Assembly: GCA_014843695.1 (NCBI GenBank)
Contig: CM026390.1
Coordinates: forward strand, 59,278,870 to 59,342,869
Origin: Archivesica marissinica
Taxonomy: Eukaryota > Mollusca > Bivalvia > Venerida > Vesicomyidae
Direction of reading: 5' to 3'
Length of the DNA stretch: 64,000 nucleotides
How positions within the stretch are numbered: position 1 is the first letter of the stretch; each line of letters begins with the position of its first letter. A program made the translations under genes and the position numbers. Shown piece by piece: positions 36,601 to 47,645 of the stretch. The notes under the pieces were generated by a model. The model made no database searches and was not told the origin of the DNA. It saw only the letters and a list, made by a program, of their open reading frames with translations.

Positions 36601-39579
36601 CAGGAGGAACCACGTTTGATGTGGCGCACACAGGATGTACCACGGTTGATGTGGCGCACACAGGAGGTACCACGGTTGAGGTAGTACATACAGGATGTAC
36701 CACAGTTGATGTGGCGCACACAGGATGTACCACGGTTGATGTGGCGCACGAAGGATGTACCACGGTTGATGTGGCACACGCAGGAGGTACCGCGGTTGAT
36801 GTAGTACATACAGGATGTACCACGGTTGATGTAGTACATACAGGATGTACCACGGTTGATGTAGTACATATAGGATGTACAACGGTTGATGTAGTAGATA
36901 CAGGAGGTACAACGGTTGATGTAATACATACAGGAGGTACCACGGTTGATGTAGTACATACAGGATATACCACGGTTGATGTAGTAGATACAGGATGTAC
37001 TACGGTTGATGTAGTACATACAGGATGTACCACGGTTGATGTAGTACATACAGGATGTACCACGGTTGATGTAGTACATACAGGATGTACCACGGTTGAT
37101 GTAGTACATACAGGATGTACCACGGTTGATGTAGTAGATACAGGAGGTACCATGGTTGATGTAGTACATACAGGAGGTACCACGGTTGATGTAGTACATA
37201 CAGGATGTACCACGGTTGATGTAGTACATACAGGATGTACCACGGTTGATGTAGTACATGCAGGATGTACCACGGTTGATGTAGTACATACAGGATGTAC
37301 TAAGGTTGATGTAGTACACACAGGATGTACCACGGTTGATGTAGTACATACAGGAGGTACCACGGTTGATGTAGTACACACAGGATGTACCACGGTTGAT
37401 GTAGTACATACAGGAGGTACCACGGTTGATGTAGTACATACAGGAGGTACCACGGTTGATGTAGTACATACAGGAGGTACTACGGTTGATGTAATACATA
37501 CAGGAGGTACCAAGGTTGATGTAGTACATACAGGAGGTACCACGGTTGATGTAGTACATACAGGAGGTACTACGGTTGATGTAATACATACAGGAGGTAC
37601 AACGGTTGATGTAGTACACACATGACGTACTTCGGTTGATGTGGCGCACACAGGAGGTACCACGGTTGAGGTAGTACACACAGGATGTACCACGGTTGAT
37701 GTGGCGCATACAGGATGTACCACGGTTGATGTGGCGCACACAGGAGGAACCACGGTTGATGTGGCGCACACATGATGTACCACGGTTGATGTGGCGCACA
37801 CAGGAGGTACCACGGTTGAGGTAGTACATACAGGATGTACCACGGTTGATGTGGCGCACACAGGATGTACCACGGTTGATGTGGCACACGCAGGAGGTAC
37901 CACGGTTGATGTGGCACACGCAGGAGGTACCGCGGTTGATGTGGCACACGCAGGAGGTACCGCGGTTGATGTAGTACATACAGGATGTACCACGGTTGAT
38001 GTAGTACATACAGGATGTACCACGGTTGATGTGGCACACGCAGGAGGAACCACTGTTGATGTGGCGCACACAGGATGTACCACGGTTGATGTGGCACATA
38101 CAGGATGTACCACGGTTGATGTGGCGCACACAGAATGTACCACGGTTGATGTGGCGCACACAGGAGGAACCACGGTTGATGTGGCGCACACAGGAGGTAC
38201 CACGGTTGATGTAGTACATACAGGATGTACCAAGGTTGATGTGGCGCACACATGATGTACCACGGTTGATGTAGTACACACAGGAGGTACCACGGTTGAT
38301 GTAGTACACACATGACGTACCACGGTTGATGTGGCGCACACAGGAGGTACCACGGTTGAGGTAGTACATACAGGATGTACTACAGTCGATGTGGCGCACA
38401 CAGGATGTACCACGGTTGATGTGGCGCACACAGGAGGAACCACGATTGATGTGGCGCACACTGGATGTACCACGGTTGATGTGGCGCACACAGGAGGTAC
38501 CACGGTTGTGGTAGTACATACAGGATGTACCACGGTTGATGTGGCGCACACAGGAGGTACCACGGTTGAGGTAGTACATACAGGATGTACCACGGTTGAT
38601 GTGGCGCACACAGGATGTACCAAGGTTGATGTGGCGCACACAGTAGGAACCACGGTTGATGTGGCGCACACAGGATGTACCACGGTTGATGTGGCGCACA
38701 CAGGAGGTACCACGGTTGAGGTAGTACATACAGGATGTACCACAGTTGATGTGGTGCACACAGGATGTACCACGGTTGATGTGGCGCACGCAGGATGTAC
38801 CAAGGTTGATGTGGCACACGCAGGAGGTACCGCGGTTGATGTAGTACATACAGGATGTACCACGGTTGATGTAGTACATACAGGATGTACCACGGTTGAT
38901 GTAGTACATACAGGATGTACAACGGTTGATGTAGTAGATACAGGAGGTACCACGGTTGATGTAGTACATACAGGAGGTACCACGGTTGATGTAGTACATA
39001 CAGGATGTACCACGGTTGATGTAGTAGATACAGGATGTACTACGGTTGATGTAGTACATACAGGATATACCACGGTTGATGTAGTACATACAGGATGTAC
39101 CTCGGTTGATGTAGTACATACAGGATGTACCACGGTTGATGTAGTAGATACAGGAGGTACCATGGTTGATGTAGTACATACAGGAGGTACCACGGTTGAT
39201 GTAGTACATACAGGATGTACCACGGTTGATGTAGTACATACAGGAGGTACCACGGTTGATGTAGTACATACAGGAGGTACCACGGTTGATGTAATACATA
39301 CAGGAGGTACCACCGTTGATGTAGTACACACATGACGTACTACGGTTGATGTGGTGCACACAGGAGGTACCACGGTTGATGTGGCGCACACAGGATGTAC
39401 CACGGTTGATGTGGCGCACACAGGAGGAACCACGGTTGATGTGGCGCATACAGGATGTACCACGGTTGATGTGGCGCACACAGGAGGTACCACGGTTGTG
39501 GTAGTACATAAAGGATGTACCATGGTTGATGTGGCGCACACAGGAGGTACCACGGTTGAGGTAGTACATACAGGATGGA
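30685..39579. repeat. 30-bp satellite array of about 297 units
   Basis: The unit core is GGATGTACCACGGTTGATGT plus a variable edge. Two edge types alternate in blocks: AGT-ACATACA and GGC-GCACACA. GGAGGTACC and GGAGGAACC are frequent core variants. A rare unit with ACACACATGACGTACC recurs near 31801, 32371, 32641, 33746, 34286, 35606, 37616, 38306 and 39326, marking higher-order blocks. The array is in near-perfect 30-bp register except at about 33031-33200. The period is ten codons and the unit lacks stops in three minus frames and one plus frame. A stop-free minus frame therefore runs almost 7 kb and ends outside the array; I do not regard it as a gene. Confidence 0.97.
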
Positions 39580-39955
39580 TGTAATATATCAAACTCTGAT
39601 ACTTTCTTCAATTTCAAGGAAGCCACAATAATGTACACGAGTACCATGTGTTTGGGTATGGCAGAATGTTTTAAAGAGATCGTTATTCGTTGACATGTCA
39701 GCATCACTTTGACATTTCATTTGTTCACGATTATTAAATTAAAGTTTATTTCTTGGAAAAGTTCAGGTTCAATTAACCTATCTTTGATCGTAAACCCATT
39801 TTTCATGTGTTTTTGTGATCTTCTGAAAGAGTCTTAAAATGCAATTAATTCTGTTTCGTTGGCCATGAGTGTGGTGCACGAATGATAGCATGGTTTGTTC
39901 CCATATACCATTTAGCCTAATACACCTGTTTTCAGCTCTCTAGCAAATTGCATAA
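39580..39955. other. Intergenic, no gene recognised
   Basis: Unique-looking AT-rich DNA. The end of a stop-free minus frame from the satellite extends into it, but the sequence shows no domain. Confidence 0.5.
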
Positions 39956-40258
39956 AGTGTGTATTTTACGTTTATTTATCGTCGCTACCGGTTGCACATA
40001 TGAGCGACGCCTCCTGAAGAGATTAGTCATTATATATTTTTAGAGAATAGTCCAATGATACAGACAGAGACCCATTCCAGAGTATCCTCTGGTTCTTTTA
40101 CGTGCATGGTTTACAGCACCGACACGATGCCTCGGTTTAAAGGTTCATCTGGAAGACTGTTGCATGAGGTGCATTGATCAAGGATACTATATACGTGCCA
40201 TGACCGTGTATCGAACAGGGGACACCATTCCGGTGTTCTACCACTGAACAAAGGAAGC
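39956..40258 (-). mobile_element. SINE, family A body with a different tRNA-like head
   Basis: The body and tail match family A (TTTACGTTTATTTATCGTCG at the left, CACGATGCCTCGGTTTAAAG). The head does not: on minus it reads TTTGTTCAGTGGTAGAACAC and CCTGTTCGATACACGG, closer to a Gly or Glu tRNA than to the Thr-like head of other copies. Confidence 0.75.
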
Positions 40259-40301
40259 CACGTGTCTTAACGCATTATTATTATTATTGGTCTAGTTTAA
40301 A

Positions 40302-40515
40302 GCATACTATTATATATAAGCATACTCTATTATATATAAGCATACTATTATATATAAGCATACTCTATTATATATAAGCATACTCTATTATATATAAGCA
40401 TACTCTATTATATATAAGCATACTCTATTATATATAAGCATACTCTATTATATATAAGCATACTCTATTATATATAAGCATACTCTATTATATATAAGCA
40501 TACTATTATATATAT
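40302..40515. repeat. 20-bp AT-rich tandem array
   Basis: About ten units of GCATACTCTATTATATATAA. Three units are 18 bp long and lack CT. The array ends in TATATATATTG. Confidence 0.95.
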
Positions 40516-40605
40516 ATTGTATACATATAAATACTTCTGCCGCCACGCAATTTGTAATAAAATATAAGTGTTCCCATCAATGTTATATAAGAAGTTATAT
40601 ATATA

Positions 40606-40785
40606 CAGTCAAACCTGTCTTAAGCAGCCAGCCATGGGAATCACAGAAAGTGGCTGCTTAACACAGGTGGCTGCTTAACACAGGTCAAATATATAATAAA
40701 ACAACATATTGGGGAATCTGGAAACTGGCTGCTTAATACAGGGTGGTTGCTTAATAGAGGTGACCCACTAACACAGGTTTGACTG
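40606..40785. mobile_element. MITE of Tc1/mariner-pogo type, family M1
   Basis: The 180-bp element begins CAGTCAAACCTGTCTTAAGC and ends CACAGGTTTGACTG, giving terminal inverted repeats of about 14 bp or more, with TA on both sides (40604-40605, 40786-40787). TA target duplication and CAG-starting ends fit Tc1/mariner or pogo MITEs. Internal GGCTGCTTAA motifs recur several times. There is no transposase. Confidence 0.85.
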
Positions 40786-40787
40786 TA

Positions 40788-41104
40788 CAGGTATATATAT
40801 ACAGGTATACTTAGAGACATTATGAATTCACTTTTGGATTCGAACGCTAAACCATTACATGTTGACCCATGGCGTTTGGAAAATTAAAATGACGCCATGA
40901 CTAGTAACGCAATGATGTAATAACTTTCAAACTATACCATTGGGATTGGAATAGGAAAGTTGCTTTGTATGTTTATATGAACCCGTGGGGAGGGTTCGCC
41001 ATACTAGCCCACAGCCTATATATACTTCCAAAGTAAAATTCATGGCAATATATTGTTGTTATTACAAATTGCGTGGACACATAGCTTATCATTATTTCAA
41101 TCTT
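40788..41104. other. Intergenic, no gene recognised
   Basis: Short stretch between a MITE and the 52-bp array. Nothing recognised. Confidence 0.5.
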
Positions 41105-41343
41105 TAATGTGTATTGTTGCGTACTTCTTCCCTGTTTAATTGCATTGTCCACGACACCATGTGTAGTGTTGAGTACTTCTTCCCTGTTTAATTGCATTGT
41201 CCACGACACCATGTGTAGTGTTGAGTACTTATTCCCTGTTTAATTGCATTGTCCACGACACCATGTGTAGTGTTGCGTACTTCTTCCTTGTTTAATTGCA
41301 TTGTCCACGACACCATGTGTAGTGTTGAGTACTTCTTCCCTGT
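41105..41343. repeat. 52-bp tandem array, about 4.5 units
   Basis: Units contain GTACTTCTTCCCTGTTTAAT and CATTGTCCACGACACCATG. Differences are few (GCGTAC/GAGTAC, TTATTCC/TTCTTCC). Confidence 0.95.
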
Positions 41344-41378
41344 TGAAATATATATTAAGTATCCACTCTCGTTCAATA

Positions 41379-41584
41379 TAAGTCTACATCCGTTATGTCG
41401 AATTCCGTCGTACCGAACAAAATACTTCGACATAACCGAAGTTTGACTTAACGAAATTTGATATAATTTATACAGATCCAGTTATATGTAAAATGATAGT
41501 GAAAAAAAACGCGACTTTGATCCGACTTCGAGATAATCGCATAATTCGACATAACCGATTTTGACATAACGAATGTAGACTGTA
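41379..41584. mobile_element. MITE with long terminal inverted repeats, family M2
   Basis: The left end reads AGTCTACATCCGTTATGTCG and the right end, complemented, AGTCTACATTCGTTATGTCA. The ends thus match over about 20 bp with two differences. Internal CGACATAACCGA motifs repeat. The TACAGTCTACA-like right end suggests the pogo/Tigger group; that assignment is inference. No transposase is present. Confidence 0.75.
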
Positions 41585-41630
41585 ATTCAGTTCTGTTGTG
41601 GACAGTTCTAGTTGATCTAAGATGACTCAT

Positions 41631-41748
41631 ATCGGCCTTCCGGGTGGTATTCCACTCGCGTACCGTATCGGCCTTCCGGGTGGTATGCCACTCGCGTACC
41701 GTATCGGCCTTCCAGGTGGTATGCCACTCGCGTACCGTATCGGCCTTC
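41631..41748 (+). repeat. 36-bp tandem array, about 3.3 units
   Basis: Units start ATCGGCCTTCCGGGTGGTAT and continue CCACTCGCGTACCGT. Starts are at 41631, 41667, 41703 and 41739 (partial). Confidence 0.95.
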
Positions 41749-41929
41749 TACGAGCGCTGTACATACATGAGAAACTGTGTTATTCTAATTTCCATATCAG
41801 TCCTCGGCTTAAAATCAACTATAATATTACATACACGAGGCCAGAGATAGGGTATTGGGGTTATTACGCCGGGTGATATGAAACATGTCATATAATATTA
41901 GTAAAATATTGTATCCTGTAATATTAACC

Positions 41930-42748
41930 GATGTTTCGAGGGTGATATTTTACATATTGCCCACTCAGGTTACGCATCGGTTAATATTCACGTTTCGAAG
42001 GGTGATATTTTACATATTTCCCACTCAGGTTACGCATCGGTTAATATTCACGTTTCGAAGGGTGATAGTTTACATATTGCCCACTCAGGTTACGCATCGG
42101 TTAATATTCACGTTTCGAAGGGTGATAATTTACATATTTCCCACTCAGGTTACGCATCGGTTAATATTCACGTTTCGAAGGGTGATAGTTTACATATTTC
42201 CCACTCAGGTTACGCATCGGTTAATATTCACGTTTCGAAGGGTAATATTTTACATATTTCCCACTCAGGTTACGCATCGGTTAATATTCACGTTTCGAAG
42301 GGTGATAGTTTACATATTGCACACTCAGGTTACGCATCGGTTAATATTCACGTTTCGAAGGGTGATATTTTACATATTGCACACTCAGGTTACGCATCGG
42401 TTAATATTCACGTTTCGAAGGGTGATATTTTACATATTGCACACTCAGGTTACGCATCGGTTAATATTCACGTTTCGAAGGGTGATATTTTACATATTGC
42501 CCACTCAGGTTACGCATCGGTTAATATTCACGTTTCGTAGGGTAATATTTTACATATTGTCCACTCAGGTTACGCATCGGTTAATATTCACGTTTCGAAG
42601 GGTGATATTTTTTATATTGCCCACTCAGGTTACGCATCGGTTAATATTCACGTTTCGAATGGTGATATTTTACATATTGCCCACTCAGGTTACGCATCGG
42701 TTAATATTCACGTTTCGAAGGGTGATATTTTTCATATTGCCCACTCAG
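41930..42748 (+). repeat. 60-bp tandem array, about 13.7 units
   Basis: Units contain CCCACTCAGGTTACGCATCG, GTTAATATTCACGTTTCGAA and GGGTGATATTTTACATATTG. They are highly similar. A 303-codon plus frame with a 20-residue period (RVIFYILPTQVTHRLIFTFR) runs through it; the 60-bp period explains the frame and I see no evidence of coding. Confidence 0.96.
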
Positions 42749-43116
42749 GAATGCAATATTTATTGTATTATACCGAAACCAGATACACGTATTTGAAAAG
42801 AAAACTGGTTACAGGCTATAGCAAAGAAGCAAGATTCAAATTGACGTGTCTCTGTAAATCAATTTATATAATCTACCGGTATCTAGAAGATTTGATTTAA
42901 ATTTACGAGAGGCGCATTGTTTTCTGCAATATCTCAATGAGCGTTTTACTTATTCAGTCTGGAAGCCAAAAACAGTCAATATTACGGAAAAATAATGACC
43001 GTTCAATATGATATCAGAGGCGAATAGTAAATACAATATACTGTTGTCCTATGCGAACTTTGCATTGCGTAGTCACGTGAGCTATACTCATATATAATGC
43101 GGCACTGTCGATATTG
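42749..43116. other. Intergenic, no gene recognised
   Basis: AT-rich, no recognised feature. Confidence 0.5.
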
Positions 43117-43323
43117 GCTACCCCATGAAGTCCAGGTTTGATCCCCTGTTGGACCATAATAATAGTTACAATCTTTAAGATGTGACTCTAAACCGAGGTA
43201 TCGTCTCGGTGCTCGGATCTCTATCTGTATAATTAGACTATCCTCCAACTTCTAAAATGACTAATCACTTCAGGAGGCGTCACTCAAATGGACAACCGGT
43301 AGCGACGATAATTAAACGCAAAA
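43117..43323 (+). mobile_element. SINE, family A, 5'-truncated and diverged
   Basis: Starts within the T-arm region (CCAGGTTTGATCCCCTG, a mutated box B), then TAAACCGAGGTATCGTCTCG, ACTATCCTCCAACTTCTAAA, CAGGAGGCGTCACTCAAATG and the end CGACGATAATTAAACG. Confidence 0.8.
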
Positions 43324-43384
43324 TCGTATTGGCTACCGCATTAGATGTATTTAAGTTCGTATTCCAACATAGCTTTATTTTAAT

Positions 43385-43500
43385 ATAATAATAATAATAA
43401 TATTATTATTATTAATATTAATAAAGACTTTATTTAACGAGAGAACTCATTTCAACAATTAAATCAATCTACCACGAGGCCCTCAACAAATTAAAACATG
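43385..43500 (-). mobile_element. Probable LINE 3' end with (ATT)n tail
   Basis: On minus the sequence runs GTTGAGGGCCTCGTGGTAG, GAGTTCTCTCGTTAAATAAA and then an ATT/AAT microsatellite (43385-43425). GTTGAGGGCC followed by TTAAATAAA and a short microsatellite is a common form of non-LTR retrotransposon 3' end. The same GTTGAGGGCC appears at 46093-46102 beside a LINE coding fragment. The left extent of the element is not resolved. Confidence 0.45.
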
Positions 43501-44440
43501 AAATAGCATAATGAAACATGTAAAACTTGCATAGGAAATAAGATATAAGCTGCAATAACTAATACGTGTATATTATCAGTTTATTAGGTTATTGATCTGT
43601 TCTTTAATATCTACTTATATTATTTTGATCGCTCCCTGTCTGGGATGGGCGCACGGAGCCGTATTCACTTTGCCTCTCGCCATCCATATGTCACTGCATA
43701 TCATTGTGTTATGTGAGACCGCCTGGGCAAATTAGCCGGTCATAAGTGGTAATAAGTGGTGACGGGCGCGACAATAACAAATGGCTGTTAGCCCCTATAC
43801 CGAATGTCATCAATCAAAACTGCAGGCTCACTTGTCGTATGTGAGGCAAACACGTTTTTATATTATCACACGACAGAAAACTTTCCCCGTAGTAACAAAT
43901 TAGCCAGCGGCAATAATACCAAAGACATAGAACATCGTAAATGAATTGTAACGTATGAATTGTAAAGGTCAAAGGTTGAATGAAAACCCTGTTGGCGCCT
44001 GGTGCTTAGATCCAGAGAAGACGTGACATAAGGTGAATTGATTGGAGATAACTGCATTGCATCATGGGTTAATGATCTGATACATAGGGTATGTCTCGAA
44101 CTAAACATACACGATTAGATCATCTCACAAATACAGAAGCCAGCCACGCCATTGTAAGTGTCCGTCTGTATGTCGTACGTGAAGATACAATATTCCTCTC
44201 CTTGAAATGTTTCCTGCAATAGTGGACAACAGGGTTGAACAAAGCGACCTTCCGCAGTTCCATCATTTGGAAATATGACAACTCATTCGTACAGCGACCG
44301 GATGGTAAATTATTGACTATCAGCGACTTTAACCACTCAACCATGGGGCTTCCTCTTAATACAAGTTTGACTTATAAGGCTAACATAGCCACCCTCATTG
44401 ACGTGTACATGGATGCCTTGTCGTTGTGAGTAAGGGCAAA
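43501..44440. other. Intergenic, no gene recognised
   Basis: Contains open frames up to 80 codons (43866-44108 minus, 44120-44344 minus) with no recognisable domain. A host exon cannot be excluded. Confidence 0.45.
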
Positions 44441-44668
44441 CTATATTAGAGGACATAGAAAACGCACACCTACAGTATATGATTAGTATTACATGTACAC
44501 GAAAACGAAACGGATTCCATCGAAGATAATCACAGCTGTATTACAAAACACAAACTGAACAACTAAAAATATTCCAAAATGTTTAAAACTATGTATTTAC
44601 ATAGTTATTGTTTTTCATGTAAAAACATATTTATCCGAAGTGTGCGTTTTCTATGTCCTCTAGTATAG
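44441..44668. mobile_element. MITE with 29-bp terminal inverted repeats, family M3
   Basis: The left arm (44441-44469) begins CTATATTAGAGGACATAGAA and continues AACGCACAC. The right arm (44640-44668) is its complement with one mismatch. The 228-bp element has an AT-rich interior containing TACATAGTTATTG and no coding capacity. TATA/TATA at the ends may include a TA target duplication. Confidence 0.85.
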
Positions 44669-44718
44669 TATGGCCGCCACAACTTACAAATAGCGCTGTT
44701 GTCATCAATACACCCCTT

Positions 44719-44850
44719 ACATATATATGTACAGTGTGCATATGGACTTCAAAGTGACTATAACATAGTTGCCTGGTAAGATATACATATATATGTACAG
44801 TGTGCATATGGACTTCAAAGTGACTATAACATAGTTGCCTGGTAAGATAA
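44719..44850. repeat. 66-bp direct duplication
   Basis: Two adjacent, nearly identical copies start ACATATATATGTACAGTGTG and end GCCTGGTAAGATA. Confidence 0.95.
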
Positions 44851-44983
44851 ACATTTCAGGGACGGGTCCAGGATTTCAAGTTTGAGAGGGCGTAATATTA
44901 TTTATATTTTAAACAGTTTTAATGGACTTGAACATTTTGAAAACTGTATAATCTTATTTCGACTAGGTTAGTCGTGTTGTCTC

Positions 44984-45714
44984 AGTAGCAAATCATAGTA
45001 CTAGTAGCAAATCATAGTACTAGTAGCAAATAACAATACTAGTAGCAAATAACATTACTAGTAGCAAATCATAATACTAGTAGCAAATAACATTACTAGT
45101 AGCAAATCATAGTACTAGTAGCAAATCATAATACTAGTAGCAAATCATAGTACTAGTAGCAAATCATAATACTAGTAGCAAATCATAGTACTAGTAGCAA
45201 ATAACAATACTAGTAGCAAATAACAATACTAGTAGCAAATCATAATACTAGTAGCAAATAACAATACTAGTAGCAAATAACATTACTAGTAGCAAATAAC
45301 AATACTAGTAGCAAATAACATTACTAGTAGCAAATAACAATACTAGTAGCAAATAACAATACTAGTAGCAAATAACAATACTAGTAGCAAATAACTATAC
45401 TAGTAGCAAATAACAATACTAGTAGCAAATCATAATACTAGTAGTAAATAACAATATTAGTAGCAAATCATAATACTAGTAGCAAATAACAATACTAGTA
45501 GTAAATAACAATACTAGTAGCAAATAACAATACTAGTAGTAAATAACAATACTAGTAGCAAATAACAATACTAGTAGTAAATAACAATACTAGTAGCACA
45601 TAACTATACTAGTAGCGAATAACAATACTAGTAGCAAATAACAATACTAGTAGCAAATAACAATACTAGTAGCAAATAACAATACTAGTAGCAAATCATA
45701 ATACTAGTAGCAAA
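44984..45714. repeat. 19-bp tandem array with ACTAGT in every unit
   Basis: About 38 units of AGTAGCAAATAACAATACT or AGTAGCAAATCATAGTACT. The two types are interspersed, with the CAT type enriched in the left third. Each junction forms ACTAGT. Confidence 0.96.
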
Positions 45715-45793
45715 TAAATGAATGTGCACAAATCACTTTATCATGTCTTACTAAAATCGCTATCATAAAAAAGCGAGATTCGTATGTATAATA

Positions 45794-46061
45794 GACGGAT
45801 CTGTAGTACAGTGGTAACACGCTGGACTGGTAATCCAGGGATCGCAGGTTCGATCCCCCGTCTGACCCTAATACAATTAACAGTCTTTCATATAGGACGT
45901 TAAACCGTGGTCTCTTGTCTGTGCTTTACACCGTGCACGTAAAGAGCCAGAGGAGATTCTGGAATGGGTCTCTGTCTGTATCATTGCACTATCCTCCAAA
46001 AATCTAAAATGAGGCGTCGCTCATATGGGCAACCAGTAGCGACGATAAATAAAAGTAAAGG
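45794..46061 (+). mobile_element. SINE, family A, nearly full length with internal deletion
   Basis: Head: box-A-like TAGTACAGTGGTAACACG, anticodon loop CTGGTAA (GGT, Thr), box B GGTTCGATCCC. The body matches family A but lacks the stretch between AAAATGA and GGCGTCGCTC present in other copies (near 46011). The end is CGACGATAAATAAAAG. Confidence 0.88.
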
Positions 46062-46069
46062 GAGCTTAC

Positions 46070-46390
46070 ATAACACATGGCTAATACAAATAAGGCCCTC
46101 AACATATATACAATGACATAGAAAACATATTAATTAAAGAAACACTACATGTTAAATACAGCATTCAGCAATACGTGCAAGCTCGTCTATTATGTATATA
46201 CCAGATGTCTATGTTTCTGTTGGCTTATTCTATCTTAAATATCGAGTTTTAAAGATATTAAGTGAGTTTGAATTTTTAATATAATGAGGTAGTGAATTCC
46301 AAATGGAAGAACCTGAATAAACAAAAGTCTTACGGAATATTTCCAACTTAGGTTTAGGCGTATATAGTTGCAATGAAGAAGAGGATCTAA
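46070..46390 (-). mobile_element. 3' end of a non-LTR retrotransposon (LINE), C-terminal reverse-transcriptase fragment plus 3' UTR
   Basis: The minus frame ending at 46230 encodes FRKTFVYSGSSIWNSLPHYI and continues to SLNIFKTRYLR before its stop. A Tyr-Ser-Gly, Trp-Asn-Ser-Leu-Pro, then Ser-Leu-x-x-Phe-Lys pattern is typical of the last 50 residues of jockey/CR1/Rex-type LINE ORF2 proteins. The rest of ORF2 is missing. The fragment is cut on its 5' side by a family-C SINE. Downstream on minus lies AT-rich 3' UTR with GTTGAGGGCC. Confidence 0.7.
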
Positions 46391-46590
46391 GATAACGGGA
46401 ATGCACCCTGGTTCGATTCTCGGACCAGGAAGTATGTGACATAGTACGGTGGTCGCCAGCTCGGACAGGTGGGTTTTCTCCGGGTACTCTGGTTTCCTCC
46501 TACACGAATAACCACACATACGCTTTCATCAACGAGAGTGATTAATATAAGTTGCTAAAACTTGCTTCGCAATCGTTGTAAAATTAATAA
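46391..46590 (+). mobile_element. SINE, family C, 5'-truncated
   Basis: Begins at a box-B-like CCTGGTTCGATTCTCGG, then CGGACAGGTGGGTTTTCTCC, GGTACTCTGGTTTCCTCC and the shared tail GAGAGTGATTAATATAAG, CTTGCTTCGCAATCGTTG. Confidence 0.85.
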
Positions 46591-46649
46591 GGCGTTACTG
46601 GTAGGCAATCGGTAACCATTATTTAACTAGCTGGCGGCTCACCAATAGG

Positions 46650-46727
46650 CAATATTAGAACGAAACCCTGGAACCTTCGACCTCCCGCTCCGTAGGCGGA
46701 CGCCTTAACCACTAGGCCACGGATATT
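46650..46727 (-). pseudogene. tRNA-Arg-like sequence (pseudo-tRNA or SINE head)
   Basis: On minus the D-arm region reads GGCCTAGTGGTTAAGGCG. The anticodon stem-loop TCCGC-CTACGGA-GCGGG would read ACG (Arg). The T arm is damaged (AAGGTTCCAGGG instead of a GGTTCGAATCC form), and no 3' strand pairs with the 5' ATCCGTGG. It is therefore a decayed tRNA or the head of an unplaced SINE, not a working gene. Confidence 0.6.
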
Positions 46728-46734
46728 GTATATA

Positions 46735-47438
46735 ACTACAATGTTAATGTCTAAAGCAAAGTAACGACCGGCATACTTTGATGTTAGCCATATCCATGGC
46801 AGGATACGAGGACATCTGAATGACACAAACGCCGTTTGGTTCGGACGTATAGAGTACGATTTATAGTTCGAATTCGTACCAAGCCATGGGAATTGGGCCA
46901 TTGAGTATTTTACTTTCCATTGATGTGAGCACGAAATGGGAAAACATGTACAGTGCCATTACATGTACGTGGAAGACTGATCTACGAATAAATATGTAAT
47001 CGTCTATCAAAGGTGCTAGACAATGTAGTTGATGGATAGCCTGTACCACTAACGACTTGCTTTGGGGACGCAGATCAATGGTGAAACTATAACGATCATG
47101 ATTAACAGTCCCAGTGGTATGCATGAGGAAATTAAAATGCAAATGGTGGTTGCTAAGAACAGTAGTAAGCTTCCAGTATATTCGAAACACATTATCGGAT
47201 GATGGCTTCAGTGATGTGACTATTTCCAGGATCGAACATCAGCAACGTTTGTTTTCCCTTATTTGCATACGGAATACTAGGAGAGAATCAGACCATTGAA
47301 GCCTTCAGTCCACTAAGTTCTTGGACACGTGCTACTGTTCATAGTACATTCACTTGGGGTATGGATGTAAATACATATCAAGATACCACAGAAAGGATGT
47401 GTTACAGAGGATGAACATTACATATCAAGGCCAATACA
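46735..47438. other. Intergenic, no gene recognised
   Basis: A 109-codon minus frame (46861-47190) shows no recognisable domain. Nothing else identified. Confidence 0.45.
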
Positions 47439-47645
47439 TCACCATGACGATATGCACATGAATTGTGTACAATTAACTGGATCTAGGTCACAACATCACC
47501 ATGACGATATGCACATGAATTGTGTACAATTAACTGGATCTAGGTCACAACATCACCATGACGATATGCACATGAATTGTGTACACTTAACTGGATCTAG
47601 ATCACAACATCACCATGACGATATGCACATGAATGGTGTACAATA
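47439..47645 (+). repeat. 57-bp tandem array, about 3.6 units
   Basis: Units contain CATCACCATGACGATATGCA, CATGAATTGTGTACAATTAA and CTGGATCTAGGTCACAA. Confidence 0.95.

Noticed and set aside
32715..39707. A minus-strand frame of 2330 codons through the 30-bp satellite, repeating NRGTSCMYYI
   Set aside because: The 30-bp period equals ten codons and the unit lacks stops in several frames of both strands, so long frames are expected without selection. The flanking non-repeat part has no domain.
42001..42748. A hammerhead ribozyme in the 60-bp satellite (GAAACG and CTGAG motifs on minus)
   Set aside because: The core would need CTGANGA before the second stem. The unit has CCTGAGTGGG, so the required core is absent.
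41885..42796. A 303-codon frame with 20-residue repeats in the 60-bp array
   Set aside because: Same period effect. The sequence before and after the array shows no signal peptide, domain or splice structure that I can support.
45794..45870. A functional tRNA-Thr gene
   Set aside because: The tRNA-like part is the head of a SINE present in about nine copies, followed by the family-A body instead of a terminator, and it has lost proper acceptor pairing.
46861..47190. A 109-codon minus frame as a host gene
   Set aside because: No recognisable domain, no supporting frame continuity, and its left neighbour is a decayed tRNA-like repeat.
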